From the NCBI RefSeq assembly GCF_003628145.1, contig NZ_RBZV01000014.1:42345-106344 (forward strand): a stretch of 64,000 nt of DNA, written 5' to 3'. The stretch is from Trinickia fusca. Its GTDB lineage: Bacteria; Pseudomonadota; Gammaproteobacteria; Burkholderiales; Burkholderiaceae. Positions 7,508-15,819 of this stretch are shown here, piece by piece (within the stretch, counting starts at the first letter, position 1; each line of letters begins with the position of its first letter). The position numbers were made by a program, and so were the translations under genes. Under the pieces are notes generated by a model that worked only from the letters and a program-made list of their open reading frames with translations, was not told the DNA's origin and ran no database searches.

Positions 7508-8737
7508 ATGCTTTCGGTACGAAGATTGGTGCCCGGTATCGCCATGTGGTTAGCGGCGAGTGCGCATGCCGAATACACAGTGACGGTCGACCCCGAATCC
7601 CGCTTACCGCCGCGCTTCGAGCTGGAACTTCCGGCTCATCACGGTAACGTGGTGGAAACGCGTGCCGCGCAGTTCGGACTATCGTCACAGGTCAAGGCAC
7701 CTCGCTGCGGTTCGCAGCAACTAGTGCTGGCGGAGCCGGGGCGCTGGACCATTCCGGCGGCGTGTCGCCGCGTCGAGTGGGAGGTGGACTTTGCCGCGCC
7801 ACCCGTCGATGCGGCGGCGCAGCGTAGTGTGGCCTTTGCGCGCTGGTGGCTGATCACCGATCAAACGGCTTTGCTGAGGATCGCCGGCGACGGCGCGGCA
7901 TCGACGCTGACGATCAAGACGCCAGGGCAGCCCGATCGTGTCCGCTATGTGCCGTCGAGCGACGATGCCCCTGAATTCTATGCCCTTGGTGGAGTGCAGG
8001 AAACGACGCGCACCGTATGCGGTGTGCGAGTGCGCTATGCCGCAGATGACCTGGCGCGCGTCACGCAGCGCGGCTTGATCGATGCCCATGCCGAAGCGCT
8101 GGCTGTGCTGCATCGGCTCTTCCCTTCGTCCGCAACCGGGCCGTTCGCAGACGAATTGGGCGTCGTGTTCGTCGGCAATGCCACCCAAGGCAATGGTGCC
8201 GGCGGCGCGCGCAGTCTGCTCGTCGACTACGCGCTCGGGACGAGCTCCGACACACCCGATACCTTTGAGCAAGACGTTTTTTTCCGAGCCATACTGGCGC
8301 ATGAGCAGTTCCACCAGCTGGCAGCGCTGCACCATAGCGACGGCGGCAGCACATGGTTCGGCGAAGGGCTTGCGCACTACTACGGATTGAAAACCATGCA
8401 AAGAAGTCATGTGCGGGCTGACGACAAGGCCAAGATATGGAAGCTGTTCGTGGATCCTCAACGGCCGGTGACCGCCGGTCTCGTGGAGCTTATGCGGCGC
8501 TACGCTGGTGGGGACCAGTCGGTCTATCCGTTGTTCTACCAGCAAGGAGCAACGTTCTTCGCCGAGCTCGACCGCGCGCTGCAGGAGGTGAGTGGCGGCA
8601 AGAAGTCACTCGACGATTTCGTCCCCCGTTTGAGGTCCAACCCCGACGGTACGCTGCCGAACGATCTGCTTGTCGCATTGCGCGCAGTCGGCGGCAAGCG
8701 CATTGACGAGCTGGTGAGCCGTTATGTGGGTCACTAG
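7508..8737 (+). CDS. Secreted zinc metallopeptidase-like protein (gluzincin HExxH...E)
   Basis: 409 residues. The N-terminus has a short hydrophobic signal ending ASAHAEYTV, so export to the periplasm or beyond is likely. The zinc site is clear: HEQFH at residues 265-269 (HExxH) and WFGEGLAHYYG with Glu286 as third ligand, the spacing of M1/M61-type gluzincins. The N-terminal about 200 residues resemble a beta-rich domain. I do not recognise a named family, so the peptidase call rests on the zinc motif. The upstream sequence carries the relic MarR palindrome. The start at 7508 has only a weak ribosome site. Confidence 0.7.
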   Translation: MLSVRRLVPGIAMWLAASAHAEYTVTVDPESRLPPRFELELPAHHGNVVETRAAQFGLSSQVKAPRCGSQQLVLAEPGRWTIPAACRRVEWEVDFAAPPVDAAAQRSVAFARWWLITDQTALLRIAGDGAASTLTIKTPGQPDRVRYVPSSDDAPEFYALGGVQETTRTVCGVRVRYAADDLARVTQRGLIDAHAEALAVLHRLFPSSATGPFADELGVVFVGNATQGNGAGGARSLLVDYALGTSSDTPDTFEQDVFFRAILAHEQFHQLAALHHSDGGSTWFGEGLAHYYGLKTMQRSHVRADDKAKIWKLFVDPQRPVTAGLVELMRRYAGGDQSVYPLFYQQGATFFAELDRALQEVSGGKKSLDDFVPRLRSNPDGTLPNDLLVALRAVGGKRIDELVSRYVGH

Positions 8738-8784
8738 CCAAACCAGGTGTGACGTTCGTTCGACTTGTTTGTTTGGGTACGCAG

Positions 8785-9039
8785 ATGAAACACGCTAACG
8801 GAGCAGCCCTGGATCGACTGGAAGACCTGCTGTCGGCCATTCGAACGCTGCCTGATTTGAAAGAGCGAACGCGCGGCGTTTTCTATCGGCGCTCGAAATC
8901 CTTTCTTCACTTTCACGACGACACGACAGGGCTCTTCGCAGATGTGCGCCGCGGCGGCGAGTTCGAACGGTTTCGGGTCACTTCGGCTGCTGAGCGCGCA
9001 GCGTTTCTCGAGGCCGTTCGTGCTGAGTTGATCGGTTGA
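8785..9039 (+). CDS. Conserved hypothetical small protein
   Basis: 84 residues, predicted soluble. The centre reads FYRRSKSFLHFHDDTTGLFAD followed by a phenylalanine/arginine strand, and a helical tail contains AAERAAFLEAVRAEL. This compact alpha/beta pattern recurs in short proteobacterial proteins without assigned function. I chose ATG 8785 because it begins the natural helix; an in-frame start 12 codons earlier has no better ribosome site. It follows the peptidase gene by 47 bases and may be co-transcribed. No function can be given. Confidence 0.55.
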   Translation: MKHANGAALDRLEDLLSAIRTLPDLKERTRGVFYRRSKSFLHFHDDTTGLFADVRRGGEFERFRVTSAAERAAFLEAVRAELIG

Positions 9040-9094
9040 CTCGATGCTTGGTCTTAGCCCCAATAAGTGCTAATTGAGTGGACAGCAGCGGGCA

Positions 9095-9673
9095 TCACCG
9101 ACGCCGCTTCTCCCACGTCTCACGCGAGAGCCGATACAGGACGTGTCTTGCCAACGGATGCGAGCCGGCCAGCGCGGGGTGATCGAAGTCCTCCTTCTTG
9201 CAATACCCCATGCCGAGCCGTTGCATGACTCGCTGCGAGCGATCGTTGACGGCGGCCGTAAAAGACACGATCTCTTCGAGCGCCAATTCGTCGAAGCCAA
9301 AGGCTAGTGCCGCCCTTGCAGCCTCGGTTGCGTAACCTTGCCCCCAGTATTGCGCGGCAAGACGCCAACCGACCTCGACACAAGGAGCGAAAGGCGCATC
9401 CCATTGTGGAATGGCAAGGCCCGTGAAGCCGATGAAGGTCGACGTGGCGCGCAGTTCGACAGCCCATAAGCCAAAGCCATGCTTTTCATGATGCGCACAG
9501 ATGCGATCGACCAAGGCGTCGCTCTCGGCGCTGCTCAATGTGGCGGGGAAATACTCCATCACGCGCTTGTCCGCGTTCATTTCCCCAAACGGTAGCCTGT
9601 CCGCAGACACCCACGGCCTGAGGCGGAGACGTGCCGTCGGATTCGGCAGAGATCGATTCGGCAGCACGTCCAT
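9095..9673 (-). CDS. GNAT N-acetyltransferase, RimJ/RimL type
   Basis: 192 residues. The fold is that of RimJ/RimL-type acetyltransferases: TARLRLRPWVSADRLPFGEM at the start, then GLWAVELRATSTFIGFTGL. The acetyl-CoA loop is in WRLAAQYWGQGYATEAARAAL (Q-x-x-G-x-G/A), and SQRVMQRLGM is the typical C-terminal helix. ATG 9673 overlaps the FUSC stop as TGATG, so it is the last gene of the marR operon. The substrate may be a protein N-terminus or a small amine. Its place in the operon suggests modification of the same toxic compound that the FUSC protein exports. Confidence 0.85.
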   Translation of the reverse strand: MDVLPNRSLPNPTARLRLRPWVSADRLPFGEMNADKRVMEYFPATLSSAESDALVDRICAHHEKHGFGLWAVELRATSTFIGFTGLAIPQWDAPFAPCVEVGWRLAAQYWGQGYATEAARAALAFGFDELALEEIVSFTAAVNDRSQRVMQRLGMGYCKKEDFDHPALAGSHPLARHVLYRLSRETWEKRRR

Positions 9674-10692
9674 CAATTGTTCTCACCAACCCGGTACTTG
9701 GCGATCCAATTCGTGGCGACAACGAACGCCACGCCGATCAATCCGCCTAGCAGTACGTTGACGACGCGTTCCGTCGCGACGATGGCCGATTGGTGCGCGA
9801 GCCATGACGCGCACGCGATGCAGGCGCAACGCGCGGCAAATCCCGGCAGGTATTGGCGGAACGCGACGAGGGTCAGGGTGGAGACCAATGCCAGCAATGC
9901 GTAGACGAGCGTGCCGTGCGGAAGCAGCAAGCCCAAGACGAGCCCTATTGCCACGCCGATGAAGGCGCCGAGCCCGCGGTCCCGTAGCTTCGAGCCAGCC
10001 ATCGCGGCGTTGCCCGTGACGACGCTGGCTGCCGACCATATCACCCATTGTCCTTGCGCGAGTGCGCGCCATTCGACGAGCGCCGCAGCCGATGCGACAG
10101 CAAGCGTGACCGCGGCGATAGCGGTGGTCGCATCGGAGCGGCTCGCGCAAGGGCCTAGATCACGCGGCAGACGCCAACTCATGAGCGCCCGGACGCGTTG
10201 TGGGGCCGGCCGCGCAAGCGGGATGCCAGCACACGAGAGCGCAAGAGGCGGCAGTGCGGCCGCGCCGAGATAGGGAATCAACTGCCACACGCCGACGTGT
10301 GCATCACCCGTCTCGCAGGCAAGGTATAGCGAGGGAATGAAGACGAAGTTTCCGAGCGAGCGCAGGCGGGTGCCCGCGAGCGAGAGTGCGACGGCCACGG
10401 CTGCAAGCGCCGCACAGCCCGCCACGAATGCGGGCGGGGCGCTCTTCGCGAATGACAGCAGCAAAAAGCCGGTGCCGATCGCAGCCGCTTGCGCAAGCAC
10501 GCCGAGCGGGGCAAGGCCAACTTGCTCGATCCCGATGAGCAACGAGGTCGTCATCAGCGTGGCAAGCAGCCAGTCTGTATCGCGCGTCAAACCGTACAGC
10601 ACGACGGGCGCAGTGCACACCGCCAGCGCACGCAGGAGCGAGCTGACATCGAAAGCATTCCGAAGAAAGCAGACGGCCGCCGCGCGGGTCAT
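9673..10692 (-). CDS. FUSC-family aromatic-compound exporter-like membrane protein
   Basis: 339 residues with two blocks of about five hydrophobic segments separated by a hydrophilic centre (residues 160-185), typical of the fusaric-acid-resistance (FUSC) superfamily. The second block starts WVIWSAASVVTGNAAMAGSK and contains RDRGLGAFIGVAIGLVLGLL, the conserved FUSC repeat. FUSC proteins export aromatic carboxylates and related weak acids. Third gene of the marR operon, 18 bases after the isochorismatase-like gene. A deleted copy of this gene forms the ghost at 7240-7378. Confidence 0.75.
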   Translation of the reverse strand: MTRAAAVCFLRNAFDVSSLLRALAVCTAPVVLYGLTRDTDWLLATLMTTSLLIGIEQVGLAPLGVLAQAAAIGTGFLLLSFAKSAPPAFVAGCAALAAVAVALSLAGTRLRSLGNFVFIPSLYLACETGDAHVGVWQLIPYLGAAALPPLALSCAGIPLARPAPQRVRALMSWRLPRDLGPCASRSDATTAIAAVTLAVASAAALVEWRALAQGQWVIWSAASVVTGNAAMAGSKLRDRGLGAFIGVAIGLVLGLLLPHGTLVYALLALVSTLTLVAFRQYLPGFAARCACIACASWLAHQSAIVATERVVNVLLGGLIGVAFVVATNWIAKYRVGENN

Positions 10693-10710
10693 GGTTTTAC
10701 TCCGATCGGA

Positions 10711-11283
10711 TCAAAGCGCCGCGAGCTCGCCGATCGTCGCGATGCGTGCGATGCCGCGCAACGTGTCGATCGAACGCTGGTGTTCCTCTTCGCTGGAAGC
10801 GGCACACGCATCCTCGAGTACGACCACGGTGTAGTCACGATCATGCGCGTCGCGAGCTGCAGCTTGTACTGCCCAGGCGGTACTGACACCCGCGAGGATG
10901 ACTCGCTCGATGCGGTTTGCACGCAGGAACGCTTCGAGGCGTGTCGCGTAAAAGGCGCTGACGCGCGGCTTGATGACGACAGCTTGCGCGGCGTGCGCAT
11001 CGAGATCCGGATGGAATTCACCACCAGGTCCGCTGAGGTCCAGCACGCCGAACTCCTTCGCACGACTGAAGATAGGCGAATGCGCAGGCAAGTCGGCATA
11101 GCCGGGCTCGAAGCCAACTTTAACGAGAATGCGCAACCAGTCCTTTTCTTGTGCGATCGACAACGCGTGGTTGAACTTGGCAATCACCCCTTTTTCTTCG
11201 GCATGCGCAGCCGAACGCGCAATCTTGCCGCTGGGATGCATGATGTCGACCATGTAGTCGAGTCCGATAAGCGCGGTTTTCAT
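10711..11283 (-). CDS. Isochorismatase-family hydrolase lacking the catalytic cysteine
   Basis: 190 residues. The isochorismatase-like fold is evident from the first Asp in ALIGLDYMVDI, the Lys region VIKPRVSAFYATRLEAFLR and the segment VILAGVSTAWAVQAAARDA. In cysteine hydrolases that segment is GVxTxxCVxxTAxDA; here the cysteine is Ala. True isochorismatases (EntB, PhzD) also lack the nucleophile but keep Asp and Lys, and the K-x-R-x-SAF context is close to them, so an isochorismatase or another vinyl-ether or non-thiol hydrolysis is conceivable. ATG 11283 overlaps the marR stop (ATGA). No menaquinone or siderophore genes are nearby. Confidence 0.8.
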   Translation of the reverse strand: MKTALIGLDYMVDIMHPSGKIARSAAHAEEKGVIAKFNHALSIAQEKDWLRILVKVGFEPGYADLPAHSPIFSRAKEFGVLDLSGPGGEFHPDLDAHAAQAVVIKPRVSAFYATRLEAFLRANRIERVILAGVSTAWAVQAAARDAHDRDYTVVVLEDACAASSEEEHQRSIDTLRGIARIATIGELAAL

Positions 11284-11765
11284 CGTGAGGATCTCCTGGT
11301 GGATAGGGTTGAAGTGGACGCGGGCGCATCGGTGTATCGCGCCAGGCGTTCGAGCAACGGGACAGCGGCAGCCAGGACCTCACGCTCTTCAGCGGTAAGG
11401 CAGGACTGCATGGCATGCGCGAGCCATTCCTCGCGTTTCGCTCGGTTCCCGTAAAGGATGCGCTTGCCTTTTTCCGTGAGGCGAACGCGAGTTTTGCGGC
11501 CGTCCTCGGGATCGGCGTGGCGTTTGATATAGCCCTGTTCCTCAAGCGTGCGCAGCAGGGCAGCAACGTTCGACGAGCGCATCCGCTCGGCCGCGGCGAG
11601 CTCGGAAGGGGTGACGTCTCCCCCGAGCTGGTCGATCGCGCCCAGCACCGTTAGCTGCGAGAACTGAACGGAGTCGACCTGCATCTCCCGTCGGAGCCGA
11701 CGGGTTAGTGCGGAGACCTGCCCCCGAAGACGGGAGGCCAAATGGAATAGGGTATCGTGATCCAT
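11280..11765 (-). CDS. MarR-family transcriptional regulator
   Basis: 161 residues with the MarR winged helix. The segments are LTVLGAIDQLGGDVTPSELA, then AAERMRSSNVAALLRTLEEQ (recognition helix), and the wing DPEDGRKTRVRLTEKGK with the family DxRxxxxxLT pattern. First gene of the operon marR - isochorismatase-like - FUSC - GNAT, coupled to the second gene by ATGA. A near-palindrome, CTATATTAGCATAG, sits five bases before its start, so it is probably autorepressed and released by an aromatic ligand, as for other MarR/exporter pairs. Confidence 0.88.
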   Translation of the reverse strand: MDHDTLFHLASRLRGQVSALTRRLRREMQVDSVQFSQLTVLGAIDQLGGDVTPSELAAAERMRSSNVAALLRTLEEQGYIKRHADPEDGRKTRVRLTEKGKRILYGNRAKREEWLAHAMQSCLTAEEREVLAAAVPLLERLARYTDAPASTSTLSTRRSSR

Positions 11766-11769
11766 TTGC

Positions 11770-11783
11770 CTATATTAGCATAG
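11770..11783. promoter_or_regulatory. Probable MarR operator
   Basis: CTATATTAGCATAG, an imperfect palindrome immediately upstream of the marR start. The relic operon at 7472 carries the perfect form. Conservation of this block, while the genes beside the relic copy have decayed, supports a protein-binding role. Binding would block both the marR operon and any divergent gene. Confidence 0.55.
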
Positions 11784-11807
11784 CTACATTTACATAGCAA
11801 AACTGAA

Positions 11808-12002
11808 GTGCACCGTAGATGGGCGCTAGGCATTGCGAACCCTGCGCTGGGGCTCGTGGCGGCTGCGTCTGGGCTCGTGGGGGTGTTTCTGGTCAGCGCG
11901 TTGGTCGTGCTCGGCGCGACGGTTGTCGCACTGCGGCTGCTCCGCGCGGCGGCGGCTCGATTGGCCTGCGATCCTCCGTGGCCGGCATTCAGGGATCGAT
12001 GA
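11808..12002 (+). pseudogene. 3' remnant of an MFS transporter gene divergent from marR (tentative)
   Basis: The frame encodes about 64 residues, ANPALGLVAAASGLVGVFLV then SALVVLGATVVALRLL, one or two hydrophobic helices followed by a charged tail. This is what the last TM helices of a drug-exporting MFS protein look like. There is no room for the preceding 10 helices, because marR starts 43 bases upstream on the other strand. MarR genes are often divergent from an MFS exporter, so I read this as the surviving end of such a gene. A random open frame cannot be excluded. Confidence 0.35.
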
Positions 12003-12147
12003 CGGCGGTCAAGTCCGCAATTTAATTTTCAATTGCAAATTCTGACTACGGGACCTCGCCGTTATTGAAACTACTATTTTTCGCAGGTTTACAGTTTTAA
12101 TGTCAATTATCCTCCGAGAATCGCGGAGGGCGATGCCACAAATTCAC

Positions 12148-12175
12148 TTGACGCACAATGAGTGACTGGTATTAT
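12148..12175 (+). promoter_or_regulatory. Candidate sigma-70 promoter for the Rieske/NAD island
   Basis: TTGACG at 12148-12153, 16 bases, TATTAT at 12170-12175, preceded by TGG, which makes an extended -10. It lies in the AT-rich 12003-12434 gap, about 260 bases before the oxygenase start, which leaves a long leader. No other gene is visible in this gap. The leader also holds the weak inverted repeat GTAAT...ATTAC (12195-12215). Confidence 0.4.
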
Positions 12176-12434
12176 GGCGCGCGATGTAATAACAAAAATG
12201 CATTACCCGATGCTCCCATGAACGGCACATCGAATTCATCAAATTGCAATTCAAACTGCCGGCAGTGAAATATCATGGGACTTCCTTGCGTGCATGATGG
12301 ATTGATCGTTCCGTCTATTGCACCGCTGTAGCCGATCAGGCTTTCGTAGCTGCAAAACAGTGATCCCGGATTTCGTCAGGCTTTCCGCGGCACGACATGG
12401 AGATGCGGACGTTCACCGGATTGAGGAGCTTTCG

Positions 12435-13679
12435 ATGTCTTCCACGCATTCCAATCTGCTGCCTGACGGGGTCACGCGGACACCGTTCTCGATCTATACC
12501 GACGAGGAGCTTTACCGCCGCGAGCTCGAACGATTCTTCTACGCCAAGCACTGGTGCTACATCGGGCTCGAAGCGGAGATTCCCAATCCCGGCGATTTTC
12601 GCCTGACCGAGATCGGTGAGCGTCAGGTCATCATGACGCGGACGGAGGATGGCAGCGTCAGCGTGGTCGAAAATGTCTGTTCCCACCGTGGCATGCGTTT
12701 TTGCCGCAAGAATACCGGCAATGCGACCGAGTTCCGCTGCCCATACCACCAGTGGAGCTACAGCCTGAAGGGTGATCTGCAAGGCGTGCCGTTTCTGCGC
12801 GGCATGAAGCAGGACGGCCGCGTCAACGGCGGGATGCCCGCCGATTTCCGACGCGAGGATCACGGCCTCGTCAAATTGAAAGTCGCGACGCGCGGTGGCG
12901 TCGTGTTCGCGAGCTTCGATCACGATGTCGAGCCCCTCGAAGACTTTCTCGGGCCCGAGATCCTCAAATACTTCGACCGCCTGTTTCATGGACCGAAACT
13001 CACGCTGCTCGGATACCAGCGTCAGCGCATTCCCGGCAACTGGAAGCTGATCCAGGAGAACATCAAGGACCCGTACCACGGCGGCCTGCTCCATACCTGG
13101 TTCGTCAATTTCGGGCTTTGGCGGGCGGACAACAAGTCCGAACTCATCATGGACAAGCATCATCGCCACGGCGCGATGGTGGGCAAGCGCAGCGAAGGCG
13201 GCAAAGGTCAAGCGACCGTCGGCATCACGAGCTTCAAGAACCAGATGGAGCTCAACGACAACCGCCTGCTCGACGTCCAGGACGAGCCGTGGTGGGGCGA
13301 ACCGACCGTCGTGATGCTGACGCTGATGCCGAGCGTGATCATTCAGCAGAACGTCAATTCGCTCGTGACGCGGCGCATTCGCCCCGTGTCGCCCGGCGTG
13401 TTCGACTACGTCTGGACTTACTTCGGCCTAGAATCCGACGATGCCGCGATGACCGAGCGGCGCCTGCGTCAAGCGAATCTGATGGGGCCGGCGGGCTACG
13501 TATCGGCGGACGACGGCGAAGTCGTCGAGTGCGTGCAGGAGAGCTTTGCATCGAACCCGTACGGCAAGACGCTGACCGAGTTGGGCGGACGCGAAATCGA
13601 CCTGCACACCGACCACATCGTGAGCGAGACGCTCATGCGCGGGATGTACGACTACTGGCGCCGGGTGATGGAGGCTTGA
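12435..13679 (+). CDS. Rieske non-heme iron oxygenase, alpha (large) subunit
   Basis: 414 residues. The Rieske [2Fe-2S] site is Cys82-x-His84 and Cys102-x2-His105 (CSHRG, CPYHQWSY). The mononuclear iron site is in NIKDPYHGGLLHTW with His215 and His220, Asp212 as the inter-subunit bridge, and a third ligand near Asp359/360. ATG 12435 follows GAGGA by seven bases. The protein resembles the anthranilate/salicylate-hydroxylase group (AndAc, NagG) that works with a beta subunit and a ferredoxin, as found here. The reaction would be dihydroxylation, hydroxylation or N/O-demethylation of an aromatic acid. Linkage to nicotinamidase and NadC suggests a pyridine or tryptophan-derived substrate (inference). 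Confidence 0.9.
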   Translation: MSSTHSNLLPDGVTRTPFSIYTDEELYRRELERFFYAKHWCYIGLEAEIPNPGDFRLTEIGERQVIMTRTEDGSVSVVENVCSHRGMRFCRKNTGNATEFRCPYHQWSYSLKGDLQGVPFLRGMKQDGRVNGGMPADFRREDHGLVKLKVATRGGVVFASFDHDVEPLEDFLGPEILKYFDRLFHGPKLTLLGYQRQRIPGNWKLIQENIKDPYHGGLLHTWFVNFGLWRADNKSELIMDKHHRHGAMVGKRSEGGKGQATVGITSFKNQMELNDNRLLDVQDEPWWGEPTVVMLTLMPSVIIQQNVNSLVTRRIRPVSPGVFDYVWTYFGLESDDAAMTERRLRQANLMGPAGYVSADDGEVVECVQESFASNPYGKTLTELGGREIDLHTDHIVSETLMRGMYDYWRRVMEA

Positions 13680-13681
13680 GC

Positions 13682-14155
13682 ATGATGGAAATCAACGACT
13701 ATTACGCGCTCGTTCAGCTCTACGCGAACTACAGTTACGCGCTCGACTCGGGCGAGTGGGAGCGCTGGCCGGAGCTCTTCGTCGACGACTGCACCTACAA
13801 GATCATGCCGCGCGAGAATCACGAGCAGGGCCTGCCGCTCGCGCTGCTTCATCTCGAGAGCAAGGGGATGCTGAAGGACCGGGTCTACAGCGTCAAGGAG
13901 ACGTTCTTCTTCGATCCGCATTACCAGCGGCACATCGTCGACAACCCGCTCGTGCGCAACACGAACGGCGACGTGTGGGAAGTGGAAGCCAATTATGTCG
14001 TGCTGAAGACGAAGAGCAATCAGTTGAGCGAGGTCTACAATACGGGGCGTTATTTCGATCGGATCCGCAAGACACCGCAAGGCTTGCGCTTCGAGTCGCG
14101 CATTTGCATGTTCGATAGCGAGCTGATTCCCAATTCCTTGATTTACCCCATATGA
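13682..14155 (+). CDS. Aromatic-ring-hydroxylating oxygenase beta (small) subunit
   Basis: 157 residues of the SnoaL-like cone fold used by oxygenase beta subunits. The N-terminus is MMEINDYYALVQLYANYSYA, followed by WPELFVDDCTYKIMPREN, a central Asn/Arg-rich strand and C-terminal YFDRIRKTPQGLRF. Beta subunits are structural and help set substrate range. The start is two bases after the alpha stop with GGAGG upstream; its stop overlaps the ferredoxin start (ATGA). Length is typical (150-190). Confidence 0.88.
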   Translation: MMEINDYYALVQLYANYSYALDSGEWERWPELFVDDCTYKIMPRENHEQGLPLALLHLESKGMLKDRVYSVKETFFFDPHYQRHIVDNPLVRNTNGDVWEVEANYVVLKTKSNQLSEVYNTGRYFDRIRKTPQGLRFESRICMFDSELIPNSLIYPI

Positions 14156-14499
14156 GCACGTTTCTCGACACCGTTTGGACGCGTATTGCGTCGCTCTCCG
14201 AGCTTCCGAGCAACGACGTCGTGGCGATTCAGGCGGGGGACAGGGACATCGCCGTCTATCGTCTCGACGACGGCGTGTTCGCGACGGACAACCTTTGCAC
14301 ACACGGTAACGCCCGGCTTTGCGACGGCTTTCTGCTGGACGACGAGATCGAGTGCCCGCTTCACCAAGGGCGCTTCGACATCCGTACCGGCAAGGCGCTC
14401 TGCGCTCCGCTCACGCGCGATCTGCGGGCCTATCCGGTCAAGGTGGACGGCGACGAGGTCTACGTGAACCTCGCCGACGCGCCACTGCCCTCTGCGTGA
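14152..14499 (+). CDS. Rieske-type ferredoxin of the oxygenase system
   Basis: 115 residues. The [2Fe-2S] ligands are Cys49-x-His51 (CTHG) and Cys68-x2-His71 (CPLH), the spacing of oxygenase ferredoxins such as NagAb and AndAb. It would pass electrons from a reductase to the alpha subunit's Rieske centre. No flavin reductase gene occurs anywhere in this window, so a reductase from elsewhere must be shared. Coupled to the beta subunit by a 4-base overlap; the ABC importer follows after 81 bases. Confidence 0.9.
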   Translation: MSTFLDTVWTRIASLSELPSNDVVAIQAGDRDIAVYRLDDGVFATDNLCTHGNARLCDGFLLDDEIECPLHQGRFDIRTGKALCAPLTRDLRAYPVKVDGDEVYVNLADAPLPSA

Positions 14500-14580
14500 G
14501 CCGCGCGTTCATTCATGCGGTCGTTCAACTCCTCGGAAACATCGTAGTCAACCCTCCATCAGCAGGCGGTGTCACACATC

Positions 14581-15786
14581 ATGACCAATTTCTTGCGTAC
14601 CTCGAAGGCAGCCGTGTTGCTGGCCGGTCTCGCACTTGCGTGCGGCGCATTCGCGCAAAGCACGATCAAGATCGGGGAAATCAACAGCTACAAGGCGCAG
14701 CCCGCGTTCCTCGAACCGTACAAGCAAGGCTGGCAGATGGCGCTCGACGACATCAATGCGTCCGGCGGTGTGCTCGGCAAGAAGCTCGAAGTCGTGTCGC
14801 GCGACGACGGTGGCAATCCCAGCGACTCCGTACGCGTGGCCGAAGAGCTCGTGACGCGCGAGCGCGTCTCGCTGCTGTTCGGCAGCTTCCTTTCGAATAC
14901 CGGGCTCGCGCTGACCGATTACGCCAAGCAGCGCAAGGTGTTCTTCCTGGCCGCCGAGCCGTTGACGGACAAGATCGTCTGGGAGGATGGCAACCGCTAT
15001 ACGTACCGTCTGCGCCCGTCTACTTACATGCTGGTCTCGATGCTCGTCAATGAAGCGGTCAAGCTGAAGAAGAAGCACTGGGCGATCGTGTACCCGAACT
15101 ACGAATATGGACAGTCGTCGGCCGCGACGTTCAAGCGGCTCATGAAGGCGGCGCAACCCGACGTGGAGTTCGTCACGGAGCAGGCGCCGCCGCTCGGCAA
15201 GATCGACGCGGGCGCGGTGACGCAGGCACTCGCCGATGCGAAGCCCGACGCGATCTTCAACGCGCTGTTCGCGACCGATCTCGTCAAGTTCGTGCGCGAG
15301 GGCAATACGCGGGGGCTCTTCGAAGGGCGTGAAGTCGTCTCGATGCTGACGGGCGAGCCCGAGTACCTGAACCCGCTGCAAGCCGAAGTACCCGCCAACT
15401 GGATCGTGACCGGCTACCCGTGGTATTCGGTGACGACGCCGGAGAACAAGAAGTTCGTCGACGAGTATCGCAAACGCTACGGCGACACGCCGCGTATGGG
15501 GTCCGTCGTCGGTTATTCGGCGATGATGTCGATCGCGACGGCCCTGAAGAAGGCCGGCAGCACGGACACGGACAAGGTGATCGCCGCGTTCAGCGACCTG
15601 TCCCTCGTCACGCCGATGGGATCGATCCGCTACCGGCCGCAGGATCATCAGTCGACGATGGGCGCCTATGTCGGCCGCACGGGCGTCAAGGACGGCAAAC
15701 CCGTGATGACGAGCTTTGCCTATGTCGACGGTGCTGCCGTGCAGCCGAGCGATGCCGAAGTCAAGAAGCTGCGCCATGCCGATTGA
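14581..15786 (+). CDS. ABC transporter substrate-binding protein (LivJ/K-type, HAAT family)
   Basis: 401 residues with a signal peptide ending CGAFAQS, then the periplasmic-binding fold starting IKIGEINSYKAQPAF. HAAT-type marks are INASGGVLGKKLEVVSRDD and LFGSFLSNTG. An in-frame GTG at 14569 lies inside the ribosome-site region AGGCGG; ATG 14581 fits better. Proteins of this group bind branched-chain amino acids, amides and many aromatic acids. It is the first gene of a full importer set directly after the Rieske oxygenase, so the oxygenase substrate is the likely ligand. Confidence 0.9.
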   Translation: MTNFLRTSKAAVLLAGLALACGAFAQSTIKIGEINSYKAQPAFLEPYKQGWQMALDDINASGGVLGKKLEVVSRDDGGNPSDSVRVAEELVTRERVSLLFGSFLSNTGLALTDYAKQRKVFFLAAEPLTDKIVWEDGNRYTYRLRPSTYMLVSMLVNEAVKLKKKHWAIVYPNYEYGQSSAATFKRLMKAAQPDVEFVTEQAPPLGKIDAGAVTQALADAKPDAIFNALFATDLVKFVREGNTRGLFEGREVVSMLTGEPEYLNPLQAEVPANWIVTGYPWYSVTTPENKKFVDEYRKRYGDTPRMGSVVGYSAMMSIATALKKAGSTDTDKVIAAFSDLSLVTPMGSIRYRPQDHQSTMGAYVGRTGVKDGKPVMTSFAYVDGAAVQPSDAEVKKLRHAD

Positions 15787-15819
15787 GCGCGCCGCGCGCG
15801 TTTCGCGTGGAGGCTCGCC

